Positions 7,046 to 16,440 are shown, counted from the stretch's first letter. The stretch is DNA of 64,000 bases from Methylobacterium sp. J-077 (GCF_022829365.1 NZ_JAKSYJ010000102.1:62001-126000), one strand, 5' to 3'. The notes: a model not told the origin generated them from the letters alone. Numbers and translations are program-made.

Positions 7046-8524
7046 TCAGATCGCCACTCGCTCCGGCGCCGCCTCGGCCGGCACCGCGGCCCGCATCTCC
7101 GAGAACGCCTCGCCCACCATCAGCAGCGCCGGCCCGTCGAGGCCGGCGGCCTCGACATGGTCGGCGAGGTCGGCGGCGGTGCCGCGCAGCGAGGCTTGGT
7201 CGGGGCGGCTGACGTTGAAGACCAGCAGCGCCGGGGTCGAGGGCGCCAATCCCTCGTCCACCGCCCGCGCGAGCAGCGCCCTCAGGGTCCGCTTGGGCAT
7301 GTAGACCACCGTGGTCACGCTCGGATCGGCGAGCGCGCCCCAGTTCAGGTCGTCCGGCAAGGCGCCGCGGCGGTCGTGGCCGGTGACGAATTGCAGGCGG
7401 CGGGCGGCGTCGCGGTGGGTGAGCGACAGGCCCAGCGCCGCCGCCGCGCCTTGCGCGGCCGAGATGCCCGGCACCACGGTCACGGGGATGCCGGCGGCCC
7501 GGCAGGCCTCGATCTCCTCGCCGGCCCGGCCGAACACCAGCGGGTCGCCGGATTTCAGCCGCACCACCTGCTTGCCGGTGCGGGCGAGCTGCACCATCAG
7601 GGCGTTGATGTCGTCCTGACGGCAGGACGGGCCGTGGCCGGTCTTGCCCACCAGCATGGTCCGCGCCTCGCGGCGGGCATAGTCCAGGATCTCCGGGGCG
7701 ACGAGGTCGTCGTACAGGATCACGTCGGCGTTGCGCAGCGCCCGCAGGGCCTTGAGGGTTAGGAGTTCCGCGTCGCCGGGGCCAGCCCCGACCAGCGTTA
7801 CCGCGCCGCCCTTCGGCGCCGCCTCGGTCTCGCCGAGCAGCTCGGCGAGGTCCTGCTGCGTCGGCGCCCGGTCGGGCTCAGCGAAGGCGCGGTCGGTGAA
7901 GCGCTCCCAGAAGCTGCGCCGCTCCGCAAAGCCGTGGAACCGCGCGGTGACGTTGTCCCGCCAGTCGCGGGCGGCCCCGACCCAGCGGGCGAACCCCCGG
8001 GGCAGCATCGCCTCGATCCGGGCGCGCACGGTCTGGCCGAAGACCGGGGCGGCGCCCTCCGTCGAGATGCCGACCACCAGCGGCGAGCGGTTGACGAGGG
8101 CGCCGAACTTCACGTCACAGAGATGCGGCCGGTCCACCGCGTTGACGATGGCGCCGGCGCCCCGGGCGGCAGCCACGAAGGCGACGCAGTCGGTCTCGTC
8201 TTCCATGGCGCCGATGCAGAACGCCGCGCCCCAGAGATCGTCCGGCGTCCAGGCGCGCTCGTGGATGTCGACGTGCCCGTCGACGATCTCGCCCGGCACC
8301 GACCGCATCTCGTCGCTGGGCTCGGGCGCGTAGACGTCGACATGGGCGCCGGCCGCGGCCAGGAGCTTCACCTTCCAGGGCGCCCCACCCGAGGAGCCGG
8401 CCAGCACCACACGCTTGCCGCGCAGGGGTACGAACACCGGCAGCACCGCCAGCGGCTCGAGGCCGGCGGATTGGGTCTCGCGGGGGGCGCGGGCTGCGCG
8501 CAGGGGGACGGGGGAATCGGTCAC
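7046..8524 (-). CDS. cysG: sirohaem synthase (uroporphyrinogen-III methyltransferase / precorrin-2 dehydrogenase / ferrochelatase)
   Basis: 492 residues, GTG start with AGGA upstream. Residues about 25-215 form the precorrin-2 dehydrogenase/ferrochelatase half (VFVPLRGKRVVLAG Rossmann strand, NAVDRPHLCDVKFGA, LVVGISTEG). Residues about 240-490 are the SAM-dependent uroporphyrinogen-III C-methyltransferase with VGAGPGDAELLTLKA, VRLKSGDPLVFGRAGEE and VVPGISAA. The enzyme makes sirohaem, the cofactor of the NirA-type reductase encoded 5 kb upstream, so it belongs functionally to the nitrate assimilation cluster. It lies 207 bases after nasA, behind a long palindrome, and may be partly uncoupled from it. 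Confidence 0.95.
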   Translation of the reverse strand: MTDSPVPLRAARAPRETQSAGLEPLAVLPVFVPLRGKRVVLAGSSGGAPWKVKLLAAAGAHVDVYAPEPSDEMRSVPGEIVDGHVDIHERAWTPDDLWGAAFCIGAMEDETDCVAFVAAARGAGAIVNAVDRPHLCDVKFGALVNRSPLVVGISTEGAAPVFGQTVRARIEAMLPRGFARWVGAARDWRDNVTARFHGFAERRSFWERFTDRAFAEPDRAPTQQDLAELLGETEAAPKGGAVTLVGAGPGDAELLTLKALRALRNADVILYDDLVAPEILDYARREARTMLVGKTGHGPSCRQDDINALMVQLARTGKQVVRLKSGDPLVFGRAGEEIEACRAAGIPVTVVPGISAAQGAAAALGLSLTHRDAARRLQFVTGHDRRGALPDDLNWGALADPSVTTVVYMPKRTLRALLARAVDEGLAPSTPALLVFNVSRPDQASLRGTAADLADHVEAAGLDGPALLMVGEAFSEMRAAVPAEAAPERVAI

Positions 8525-8569
8525 GGGTCTGTCCTGAGCCTACATCGTGCCGGTCATCCCGCCAGACAA

Positions 8570-8680
8570 CCTCATCCTGAGGTGCCGCGTTGGGACCTCG
8601 AAGGCGGGCTCCAGGGATCGTCGTGAGCGCTGGAGGGCTCCTTCGAGGCGGCCGCTTCGCGCCCGCACCTCAGGATGAGG
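8570..8680. repeat. long intergenic palindrome (REP/cruciform type)
   Basis: Perfect 16-bp arms at 8570-8585 and 8665-8680 (CCTCATCCTGAGGTGC and its complement) enclose a second, shorter inverted repeat around CCTCGAAGG/CCTTCGAGG. The whole 111-bp block can fold as one long imperfect stem. A related copy lies at 47241-47364. It sits between nasA and cysG. Confidence 0.8.
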
Positions 8681-8731
8681 GGGGCTAATGGGACGGGCCG
8701 ATCTGTTCTCGATCCGGCATATACCAAAAAA

Positions 8732-11428
8732 TCACGCGGCGCGGGCGGTCTCCCCGGTCAGCATCTTGCGGATCTCTGGGATGCAGGAGCCGCAATTCGT
8801 GCCGGCCTTGCAGGCGGCGCCCACCGCCTCGACGGAGCCGGCCCCGGCCCCGATCGTGGCGGCGATCACGTCGGCGCCGACGCCGTGGCAGGCGCAGACC
8901 ACCGGACCCGCCGACGCAGTGGCGGCGCGGCCGGAAAGCAGCGCCCGGCGCTCGGCCGCCTCGGGCTCCTCGGTGGCGAACAGGGCCTTGGCCGCCTCCC
9001 AATCGGGACGCGCCTCCGCGGGAGCGTAAGCCAGGCAGGCGACCAGACGCGCCCCGTCGTAGACGGCGCAGCGGTAGCGGTCGCGGGCATGGTCGGCATA
9101 TTCGGCGAGCTCGAAGCCGGCCAGCGCCTCGCTCTGGATCAGCCCGCGCACCAGCAGCGCGACGGCGCTGGAACTCGCCGCCGTGGCGAATTGCACGCCC
9201 CAGCCGCCGGTGATCGACGCCCGCGCCCACCACCAGCCCTCCGGCAGCGCTACCTGCCGACGCGACAGCAGGAAGCCCCGGGCCCGGTAGGCGACCGGCT
9301 CCAGGGCGGCCGGGGTCGCCTTCAACTCGGGCTGGCCCGAGACCGGATCCGGCACCCCGCGCACCAGGGCGCCGACCCGGGCCTTCGATGCGTAGGCGCT
9401 GCCCCAGTGCATCGGCATGAATAGGCCGCCCGGCACCACCGTGTCAGTGATCATCACTTCGAGCTCGGCCTCGCCGTGCTCAGTGCGCAGACGCGCGATG
9501 CCGCCCTCGGTCAGGCCGAGCCTGGCCGCGTCGTCCGGATGGACCTCGACGAACGGGACGGCGCGGTGCGCCGAGAGGCGCTGGCTCTTCCCGGTGCGGG
9601 TCATCGTGTGCCAGTGGTCGCGCACCCGGCCAGTGTTGAGCACGAACGGGAAATTTCCGGAGACCGCCTGCGCCAGGCCCGGCGGCTGCACGGCCACGAA
9701 CCGGGCGCGCCGGTCGAAGGTGTAGAACCGGCCGTCGCCGAACAGCCGGGCCTTGCCCTGCGGCGCGCCCTTGGGGCCGGAGCGCTTCGGGATTGGCCAT
9801 TGCACCGGCAGGTTGATGTCGTAGGCGGCGTCGCTGATGTCGGTGAGCGCGCCGAGGTCGAAGTCGCGGGTGCCGTTGTTCTCGTAGGCCGAGAGCCCGG
9901 CATGCTCGCGGAACACGGCCGCCGCGGAGTCGAACGCGAAGGCCCGGCCGTGGCCGAGCCGGCGGCCGACCTCGGACAGCACCGCCCAGTCCGCCCGCGC
10001 CTCGCCGGGGGCGGCTAGGAACCGGCGCTGCCGGGAGATCCGCCGCTCGGAATTGGTGACCGTGCCGTCCTTCTCGCCCCAGGCGAGGGCTGGCAGCAGC
10101 ACCGTGGTCTTCCCCAGGCCCCGCACCGTGTCGGAATCGGCCATCACCTCGGAGACGACGTAGAGGTCGAGGCCGGTGAGGGCGTCGCGAATCCGGTCGG
10201 CCTGCGGCATCGAGACCAGCGGGTTGGTGCCCATCACCCACAGGGCCTTGATCTTGCCCCGGGCGACCGCCTCGAACAAGGCCACCGCCTTCATGCCCTC
10301 GCCGGTGACGATCCGGGGCGCACCCCAGAACCTGCGTACCCGGTCGACCTCCTCGGGGGCGAAATGCATGTGCGCGGCCAGCATGTTGGCCAGCCCGCCG
10401 ACCTCGCGCCCGCCCATTGCGTTGGGCTGGCCGGTGAGGGAGAACGGCCCCATCCCGGTCTCGCCGATGCGGCCGGTGATGAGGTGGCAGTTGATGATGC
10501 TGTTGCCCTTGTCGGTCCCTTGCGCCGACTGGTTCACCCCCTGCGAGAAGGCGGTGACCACCCGGCGGGTGCCGGCGAACAGGTCGTAGAACGCGGCGAT
10601 GTCGGCTTCCGGCACGCCGGTGGCGGCGGCGACCGCGGCGACATCGGGCGCGATGAGGCGGGCGCGATCCAGGGCGGCGTCGAGCCCGGCGGTGTGCGAG
10701 TCCACGAAGGCCCGGTCGCGGAACCCGTTATCGGCGAGGTGCACGAGCAGCCCGGAGAACAGCGCCACGTCGCTGCCGGGTTTGATCCCGAGGAACAGGT
10801 CGGCTTCCTGGCCGGTCTGAGTCCGGCGCGGGTCGATCACCACGAACTTGGTGCCCCGCCGGGCCTTGGCGTCGGCCATGCGCCGGAACAGGATCGGGTG
10901 GCACCAGGCGGTGTTCGACCCGACCATGACGATCAGGTCGGCCTCGTCGAGATCCTCGTAGCAGCCCGGGACCGTGTCGGAGCCGAAGGCGCGGCGGTGG
11001 GCCGCCACCGCGCTCGACATGCACAGCCGCGAATTGGTGTCGACGTGCGGCGTGCCGATGAAGCCCTTCGCCAGCTTGTTGGCGACGTAGTAATCCTCGG
11101 TGAGGAGCTGCCCCGAGAGGTAGAAGGCGATCGAGTCCGGCCCGTACGCCTCGGCGACCGTGCGGAGTTTTTCCGAGACGGTGGCGAGCGCAGCATCCCA
11201 GGAGACCCGGGCGCCGTCGACCTCCGGGTGGAGCAGGCGGTTCTCCAGCGACAGGGTCTCTCCCAGAGCCGAGCCCTTCGAGCACAGCCGGCCGAAATTG
11301 GCCGGATGCTCGGTGTCGCCCGCGATCCCGGCGCCGCCCTGCCCGTCCGGGGTCGCGAGCACGCCGCACCCGACCCCGCAATAGGGGCAGGTCGTCCGCA
11401 CCGTCGGGTCTGCCACGGACAGGGTCAT
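8732..11428 (-). CDS. nasA: assimilatory nitrate reductase catalytic subunit
   Basis: 898 residues; ATG with GAGGA upstream. The N-terminus has the [4Fe-4S] motif CPYCGVGCG...C (Cys14, 17, 21 and 49). A molybdopterin-guanine-dinucleotide oxidoreductase domain follows (VGSNTAWCHPILFRR, GRIGETGMGPFSLTGQPNAMGGREVGG), then the MGD-binding C-terminal barrel. After about residue 830 comes a BFD-like [2Fe-2S] domain (VVCACHGVGAD...CKAGTNCGSCIPEI). No signal peptide is present, so this is the cytoplasmic assimilatory type that reduces nitrate to nitrite. It is the last gene of the run downstream of the flavoprotein reductase, with 194 bases between them. Confidence 0.95.
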   Translation of the reverse strand: MTLSVADPTVRTTCPYCGVGCGVLATPDGQGGAGIAGDTEHPANFGRLCSKGSALGETLSLENRLLHPEVDGARVSWDAALATVSEKLRTVAEAYGPDSIAFYLSGQLLTEDYYVANKLAKGFIGTPHVDTNSRLCMSSAVAAHRRAFGSDTVPGCYEDLDEADLIVMVGSNTAWCHPILFRRMADAKARRGTKFVVIDPRRTQTGQEADLFLGIKPGSDVALFSGLLVHLADNGFRDRAFVDSHTAGLDAALDRARLIAPDVAAVAAATGVPEADIAAFYDLFAGTRRVVTAFSQGVNQSAQGTDKGNSIINCHLITGRIGETGMGPFSLTGQPNAMGGREVGGLANMLAAHMHFAPEEVDRVRRFWGAPRIVTGEGMKAVALFEAVARGKIKALWVMGTNPLVSMPQADRIRDALTGLDLYVVSEVMADSDTVRGLGKTTVLLPALAWGEKDGTVTNSERRISRQRRFLAAPGEARADWAVLSEVGRRLGHGRAFAFDSAAAVFREHAGLSAYENNGTRDFDLGALTDISDAAYDINLPVQWPIPKRSGPKGAPQGKARLFGDGRFYTFDRRARFVAVQPPGLAQAVSGNFPFVLNTGRVRDHWHTMTRTGKSQRLSAHRAVPFVEVHPDDAARLGLTEGGIARLRTEHGEAELEVMITDTVVPGGLFMPMHWGSAYASKARVGALVRGVPDPVSGQPELKATPAALEPVAYRARGFLLSRRQVALPEGWWWARASITGGWGVQFATAASSSAVALLVRGLIQSEALAGFELAEYADHARDRYRCAVYDGARLVACLAYAPAEARPDWEAAKALFATEEPEAAERRALLSGRAATASAGPVVCACHGVGADVIAATIGAGAGSVEAVGAACKAGTNCGSCIPEIRKMLTGETARAA

Positions 11429-11536
11429 GGCTGGGTCCTCGAAGTTTTTTGTTCGACATCCGCCGCAAGAGGCGGGCCGCGCTCGCTGTCATCCGACAGC
11501 GAGTGGATCGTCCCCGTTACCGGATGGTGCGTGGGT

Positions 11537-11560
11537 CCCCTCTCCCGCACGGGAGAGGGG
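11537..11560. repeat. perfect 10-bp hairpin between flavoprotein and nasA genes
   Basis: CCCCTCTCCC and GGGAGAGGGG flank a GCAC loop. A degenerate relative of this block occurs around 35650-35750. There is no U tract on the minus strand, so it is better called a repeat than a terminator, although it could weaken read-through into nasA. Confidence 0.65.
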
Positions 11561-11622
11561 GCGCGTCGCGGTCCGCATGGACCGCGGCGTGACCACCGTG
11601 GCCCGCACGGAGAGGGCGCGGC

Positions 11623-13227
11623 TCAATACACGTCGGCCTGATACCGCCCGGCCTTCTTGAGGGCGCCGAAATAGGCGACCGCGTCTTCGGGACTCTTGCC
11701 GCCGTACTGCGCCGCCACGTCGATGATCGCCCGCTCCACGTCCTTGGCCATGCGCTTGGCATCGCCGCAGACGTAGAAATGCGCGCCGCCTTCGAGCCAC
11801 TTCCACAGGTCGGCGCCGTTCTCGCGCATCCGGTCCTGGACGTAGGTCTTCTCGCTGCCGTCGCGGGACCAGGCCAGCGACAGGCGGGTCAGGATCTTGT
11901 CGTCCTTCAGCTTGTTCAACTCGTCCTTGTAGAAGAAGTCGGTGGCCTGGCGCTGGTGTCCGTAGAACAGCCAGTTGCGGCCGGGCGCCCGGGTCGCGGC
12001 GCGCTCGCGCAGGAACGACCGGAAGGGCGCGATGCCGGTGCCGGGTCCGCACATGATCACGTCTGTGGAGAGATCCGCCGGCAGGGCGAAGCCGTGGGCC
12101 TTCTGCAGGTAGATCTTGACGTGGGTCTGCTCGGGCAGGCGCTCGCCGAGATGGGTCGAGGCCACGCCCAGCCGCAGCCGCGAGCGGTGATTGTAGCGCA
12201 CCGCATCGACGGTCAGGGACACGATCCCGGCATCCATCTTCGGCGAGGACGAGATCGAGTAGAGCCGCGGCTGCAGCTCGTCGAGGGCCTCCAGGAAGAC
12301 CTCTGCGTCGGGCCGGGCGCCGGGGAACTTGTGCAGGGCGCCGAGCACGTCGAGATAGGCGGCGTCGCCGTCCGGGTCCTCGCCGGAGGCCAAAGCCTGC
12401 GCCTTCTTGCGCGCCGCCCCCGAGGTGAGCAGCGACAGCAGCTGGTAGAGGTTGTCCGGCGCGGCGCCCAGCGCATAGTCCTTGAGCAGGTGGTCGCGCA
12501 GGGTCTTGGACCCGATCATCCGCTCGGGCCTGGCGCCGAGCTCGGCGATCACCGCGTCCACCAGCGCCGGGGCGTTGGCCGGGAACAGGCCAAGCGAATC
12601 GCCGGCCTCGTAGGTGATCGGCGTGCCGTCGAGCCCGATCTCAATGTGCCAAGTCTCCTTCTCGCCGCCCGGATCGTTGAGGCGGCGGCGGGACAGGAAC
12701 AGGGCCTCGACCGGGTTCTCCCGGCAGAAGCCCAGGGGGCCGAGATCGGCCGCCGGCTTCGGCGTGTCGTCCTCGGCCTTTGGGGCGGCGGGCGCACCGC
12801 CGGCGGCGACGAACTCCTCCTCCAGCTTCTTGAGCATGCGCAGGGTCTCCTTGCCGCCGGGCTGGCAAAGATTCAGGCGCTCCTCGTTCTTCAGGAAGAT
12901 CGCGTTGGCGTAGTCGGCGCAATTGTAGCCGCACTGGCCGCAATCCTGCTGGGCCATGGCGGCCATCAGCTTCTGCGGCTCCGGCCGGTCCTTGGCCATC
13001 GCCATCCGATCGCCGATCGGCACGGACGGGTCGTGCCAGGGCGCGTCGTCGTTGTCGGCGAGCCGAGGCCCGCCGGGGGGTGCCTCGCCTGGTGCAAGCG
13101 CCGTGGCGCCGGTCACGGCCGGACCCAACAGGGCAGCGAAGTAGCCCGAGAGCCACGAGCGCTGGTCGGCGTCGAAGGGGGCGGTCTCGGGGATCAGGAC
13201 GAGGGGGGGCGCGACGTGCTCACTCAT
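11623..13227 (-). CDS. Fe-S/FAD sulfite/nitrite-reductase flavoprotein (CysJ-like, lacks FMN domain)
   Basis: 534 residues from the ATG at 13227, which overlaps the nirA stop (ATGA). The C-terminal 330 residues are a CysJ/ferredoxin-NADP reductase-type module: FAD-binding RLYSISSSP, and the NADPH-binding GPGTGIAPFRSFLRER and YVCGDAKRMAKDVERAI. In place of the usual N-terminal flavodoxin (FMN) domain there is a four-cysteine cluster (Cys96, 99, 103 and 121; CGQCGYNC then C) that very probably holds [4Fe-4S]. It would carry electrons from NADPH through FAD and the Fe-S centre to the adjacent sirohaem reductase. It is usually annotated as sulfite reductase alpha subunit in alphaproteobacteria; the context here favours nitrite. 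Confidence 0.85.
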   Translation of the reverse strand: MSEHVAPPLVLIPETAPFDADQRSWLSGYFAALLGPAVTGATALAPGEAPPGGPRLADNDDAPWHDPSVPIGDRMAMAKDRPEPQKLMAAMAQQDCGQCGYNCADYANAIFLKNEERLNLCQPGGKETLRMLKKLEEEFVAAGGAPAAPKAEDDTPKPAADLGPLGFCRENPVEALFLSRRRLNDPGGEKETWHIEIGLDGTPITYEAGDSLGLFPANAPALVDAVIAELGARPERMIGSKTLRDHLLKDYALGAAPDNLYQLLSLLTSGAARKKAQALASGEDPDGDAAYLDVLGALHKFPGARPDAEVFLEALDELQPRLYSISSSPKMDAGIVSLTVDAVRYNHRSRLRLGVASTHLGERLPEQTHVKIYLQKAHGFALPADLSTDVIMCGPGTGIAPFRSFLRERAATRAPGRNWLFYGHQRQATDFFYKDELNKLKDDKILTRLSLAWSRDGSEKTYVQDRMRENGADLWKWLEGGAHFYVCGDAKRMAKDVERAIIDVAAQYGGKSPEDAVAYFGALKKAGRYQADVY

Positions 13228-15035
13228 GCGGCGGCCTTCAGGGCTGGCTGTTCCTCGGCGGCGTCCCGCAGGGCTTCGGCGCCGGTGCGGGCGGTGAAGG
13301 ACTGGAAGCTTTCGTCCGGGCTTTCCCGGCGGGCCAGGTAGGTGCGCAGCAGCGCCTCGACGCGGAAGGGCGCGTCCTCGGCCTTCACGGCCTTCCAGAT
13401 CTCGGTTCCGATCTTCGGGTTCTCGGCGAAGCCGCCGCCGACCACGATGTCGTAGCCCTCGACGGTGTCGCCTTCCTCGGAGACGACCACCTTGGCGCCG
13501 ATCAGCCCGATATCGCCGATGTAGTGCTGGGCGCAGGAATGGTGGCAGCCGGTGAGATGGACGTTCACCGGCACGTCGAGCTCGGTGACGGTGCGCTCGA
13601 CATGGTCGGCGATGATCAGGGCGTGGCCCTTGGTGTCGGAGGCGGCGAACTTGCAGCCCCGGGCGCCGGTGCAGGCGACGAGGCCCGAGCGGATGCCCGC
13701 CGCCTTGGTGGTCAGCCCGAGTTCGAGAATGCGGCTCTCGACCTCCGCCACACGCGCGTCCGGAATTCCCGAAAAAATGAAGTTCTGCCAGACGGTGAGG
13801 CGGATCTGGCCGTCGCCGCAGTCGCGGGCGATCTCGGCCAGCGCCCGGACCTGGTCGCTGGTCATCTTGCCCACCGGCAGGACCACGCCGATCCAGTTGT
13901 GGCCGGGCTGCTTCTGGGCGTGGACACCGACATGGGCGAACCGGTCGGTGGGCCGGCGCGGCGCCACATGGGCCGGATCGACCCGATCGAGCTTGCGGCC
14001 GAGCTTCTCCTCGACGGCGGCGAGGTACTTGTCGAAGCCCCAGGCATCGAGGACGTACTTCATCCGGCTCTTGTTGCGGTTGGTCCGGTCGCCGTTCTCG
14101 ATGAAGACCCGGATGATCGCGTCCGCGACCGCGTTGCAATCTTCCGGCTTGAGCACGATGCCGGTGTCGCGGGCGAGGTCCCGGTGGCCCGAGATGCCGC
14201 CGAGCACGAGGCGCATCCACACGCCCGGCGCCACCGCGGCACCCTCCAGCACCTCGATCGCCTGGAAGCCGATATCGTTGGTCTCCTCCAGGGTCGGCAT
14301 GACGCCGCCGCCGTCGAAGGCGACGTTGAACTTGCGCGGCAGGCCGTAGAGCGAGCGGTCGTTGATGATCCAGTTGTTCCAGGATTTCGCCAGCGGGCGG
14401 GTGTCCAGCAACTCCTGGCTGTCGATGCCGGCGGTGGACGAGCCGGTGACGTTGCGGATGTTGTCGGCCCCCGAGCCGCGGGCGGTGAGGCCGATATCGA
14501 CGAGCCCGTCGAGGAACGGCTGGGCGTGCTCGGGGCTGATCTCGCGCACCTGGAGGTTGGCCCGGGTCGTCACGTGGACGTAGCCGCCGCCGTGCCGGTC
14601 GGCGAGGTCGGCGACGCCGGCGAACTGCCAATGATGCAGGATCCCGTTGGGGATCCGCAGGCGGGCCATGTAGCTCACCTGGTTCGGGGCGACCCAGAAC
14701 AGGCCGTGGTAGCGCCAGCGGAAATTGTCCTCGGGCTTGGGCTGCTTGCCGGCGGCGGCCTCCGCGATCAGCCGGTTATGCCCGTCGAACGGGCTCTCGG
14801 CGCGCTTCCATTTCTCCTGCTCGCAGAGCTTGCCGCCGTCCTTGACGGTCTTGTCCTGCGCCTTGATGTGGATCGCGTCCGGCCCGGTGGGCTCGGCCGG
14901 CGCGGCCGGGCCCTGCCCGATCGCCAGGCCGCCGGTCAGGCGGGCCGCGGCGACGCCCGAAGCGAAGCCTTCGAGGTAGCGCTTCTGCTCGGGGTTGAAG
15001 CCGTCCGGGGCGGTCTGTGTGGTGGTCTCGGCCAT
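13224..15035 (-). CDS. nirA: NirA-family sirohaem nitrite/sulfite reductase
   Basis: 603 residues; GGGAGG ribosome-binding site ahead of the ATG. The sirohaem/[4Fe-4S] ligands are all present: Cys455 and Cys461 (CTGARGC), Cys497 and Cys501 (LTGCHHSC). Two ferredoxin-like half-domains and the sirohaem pocket segments (THVTTRANLQ-like VHVTTRANLQ; GSGADNIRNVTG) follow family order. NirA proteins reduce nitrite to ammonia with six electrons, normally from ferredoxin. Here the electron donor may be the flavoprotein that overlaps its stop codon. Assimilatory sulfite reduction is the main alternative, but the nasA/nasST context supports nitrite. Confidence 0.9.
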   Translation of the reverse strand: MAETTTQTAPDGFNPEQKRYLEGFASGVAAARLTGGLAIGQGPAAPAEPTGPDAIHIKAQDKTVKDGGKLCEQEKWKRAESPFDGHNRLIAEAAAGKQPKPEDNFRWRYHGLFWVAPNQVSYMARLRIPNGILHHWQFAGVADLADRHGGGYVHVTTRANLQVREISPEHAQPFLDGLVDIGLTARGSGADNIRNVTGSSTAGIDSQELLDTRPLAKSWNNWIINDRSLYGLPRKFNVAFDGGGVMPTLEETNDIGFQAIEVLEGAAVAPGVWMRLVLGGISGHRDLARDTGIVLKPEDCNAVADAIIRVFIENGDRTNRNKSRMKYVLDAWGFDKYLAAVEEKLGRKLDRVDPAHVAPRRPTDRFAHVGVHAQKQPGHNWIGVVLPVGKMTSDQVRALAEIARDCGDGQIRLTVWQNFIFSGIPDARVAEVESRILELGLTTKAAGIRSGLVACTGARGCKFAASDTKGHALIIADHVERTVTELDVPVNVHLTGCHHSCAQHYIGDIGLIGAKVVVSEEGDTVEGYDIVVGGGFAENPKIGTEIWKAVKAEDAPFRVEALLRTYLARRESPDESFQSFTARTGAEALRDAAEEQPALKAAA

Positions 15036-15049
15036 CTGCGCCTCCCTAC

Positions 15050-16318
15050 CTAAGCAGCCAGTTGCTCGGGCGCGGGGCGCCCAAACATCAGATCATCGAG
15101 GTTCTCGACCGGATCGCCGGAGCGGATCAGGCCCTTGCAAGCGCCCTGCTCGGCGATGTCGCCGACGAACACGGCGCCGATCAGCTTGCCGTCCCGCACC
15201 AGCAGCTTGCGGTAGAGACCGGCGCCGGGATCGGACAGGACGATGGATTCGGCATCCTCGGGGGTGTCCACGAGGCCGGCGGAAAACACCGGCAGGCCCG
15301 AGACCTTCAGGCTGGTGGCCAGCGAGGTCCCGGCATAGGCGGCGCTTTGGCCCGCGAGGTGCCGGGCCAGGGTATCGGCCTGCTCGTAGGCCGGCTCGAC
15401 CAGCCCGTAGATCAGGCCGCGATGCTCGGCGCATTCCCCGAGAGCGAAGACGTTGGCGTCCGAGGTGGTCATCCGGTCGTCGACCTTGATGCCGCGGCCG
15501 ATCTCCAGCCCGGCCCCCTGGGCCAAAGCCACCGAGGGGCGCACCCCCACCGACATCACCACGAGGTCGGCCGGGAGCACGGTCCCGTCGGCCAGGACGA
15601 GGCGCTCGACGCGGCAGTCGCCCTCGACCCGGTCGGTATCGGCCTTGAGCAACACCCGGACGCCGCGGGCCTCCATGGCGCGCTTCACCAGACCGGCGGC
15701 GTGGTGATCGAGCTGGCGCTCCATCAGCCGGTCCATGACGTGGAGCAGGGTCGTGTCGACCCCCAGCCGCGCCAGGCCGACCGCGGCTTCGAGCCCGAGC
15801 AGGCCGCCGCCGATCACGATCGCCTTGGCGTGCTGCACGGCGGCCTTGCGGATCGCCGCCACGTCGGCGAGGTCGCGGAACGTGATGACGCCCGGCAGAT
15901 CCATGCCAGGCTTCGGCAGCCGGATCGGCAGGGAGCCGACGGCGAGGACCAGCTTGTCGAATGGCAGGACATGGGTCTCGCCAACGAGGACGAGGCGGTT
16001 CTCGCGGTCGATCTGGGTGACCGGGGCGCCGGTGATCAGGCGGATGCCGTGGGCGGCGTACCAATCGAGGCCGCGGAACTCGCAGGCCGCCTCGTCGACT
16101 TCGCCGCCGAGCAGCGAGGAGAGGAGGACCCGGTTATAGGCGGCCTTCGGCTCGGCACCGACGCAGGTGACGTCGAAGCGGCCGGGTGACCCTTCGGTCA
16201 GGCGTTCGAGGAATCGGAGCGAGGCCATGCCGTTGCCGACGACGACGAGTCGCTCGCGCGGCAGCCCGGTCTCGGCGCGCGCATCGTGTACGCTGGTATC
16301 CATATGGGATGTCGCCAT
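15050..16318 (-). CDS. NirB/NasB-like NAD(P)H-FAD oxidoreductase (head domain only)
   Basis: 422 residues. Contains a pyridine-nucleotide-disulfide oxidoreductase fold with two Rossmann motifs (VVVGNGMASLRFLERL near residue 25; AIVIGGGLLGLEAAVGLARLG near 165) and an FAD-binding VFALGECAEHRG near 295. This is equivalent to the N-terminal third of NirB; the sirohaem and [2Fe-2S] parts are absent. It is the first gene after the regulated leader and 14 bases before nirA. It probably delivers NADH electrons to NirA or NasA (NasC-like role). A second in-frame ATG (16303) is possible as the start, since neither has a strong ribosome-binding site. Confidence 0.85.
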   Translation of the reverse strand: MATSHMDTSVHDARAETGLPRERLVVVGNGMASLRFLERLTEGSPGRFDVTCVGAEPKAAYNRVLLSSLLGGEVDEAACEFRGLDWYAAHGIRLITGAPVTQIDRENRLVLVGETHVLPFDKLVLAVGSLPIRLPKPGMDLPGVITFRDLADVAAIRKAAVQHAKAIVIGGGLLGLEAAVGLARLGVDTTLLHVMDRLMERQLDHHAAGLVKRAMEARGVRVLLKADTDRVEGDCRVERLVLADGTVLPADLVVMSVGVRPSVALAQGAGLEIGRGIKVDDRMTTSDANVFALGECAEHRGLIYGLVEPAYEQADTLARHLAGQSAAYAGTSLATSLKVSGLPVFSAGLVDTPEDAESIVLSDPGAGLYRKLLVRDGKLIGAVFVGDIAEQGACKGLIRSGDPVENLDDLMFGRPAPEQLAA

Positions 16319-16371
16319 CTCTCGATCGCGTCTGGAACCTCGAGTGCAGGATCGTCGGCGGACCGCCCACG

Positions 16372-16440
16372 AAAAAGCCGCTGCCGGTCATCCCCGGGGC
16401 AGGCTTCTGCCTCAGGAGGACCGGATCAGCGGCCTCGCTG
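16372..16440 (-). promoter_or_regulatory. nas leader: intrinsic terminator with competing hairpin (putative NasT/ANTAR attenuator)
   Basis: Read on the minus strand, GCCGCTG (16433-16427) and CCGGTC pair with GACCGG and CAGCGGC (ending at 16377), followed at once by TTTTT (16376-16372): a classical intrinsic terminator inside the leader, 54 bases before the first coding gene. The 5' arm also fits a second hairpin, CAGCG-AGGC-CGCTG (16440-16427), which cannot coexist with the terminator. This is the arrangement used by ANTAR-protein antitermination, and nasT (ANTAR) lies just upstream. I could not identify a canonical pair of hexaloops, so the NasT assignment is inferred. Confidence 0.6.

Noticed and set aside
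11623..14631. 1002-residue frame suggesting a longer flavoprotein
   Set aside because: The upstream half is an out-of-frame reading of nirA; the ATG at 13227 overlaps the nirA stop and starts the real protein.
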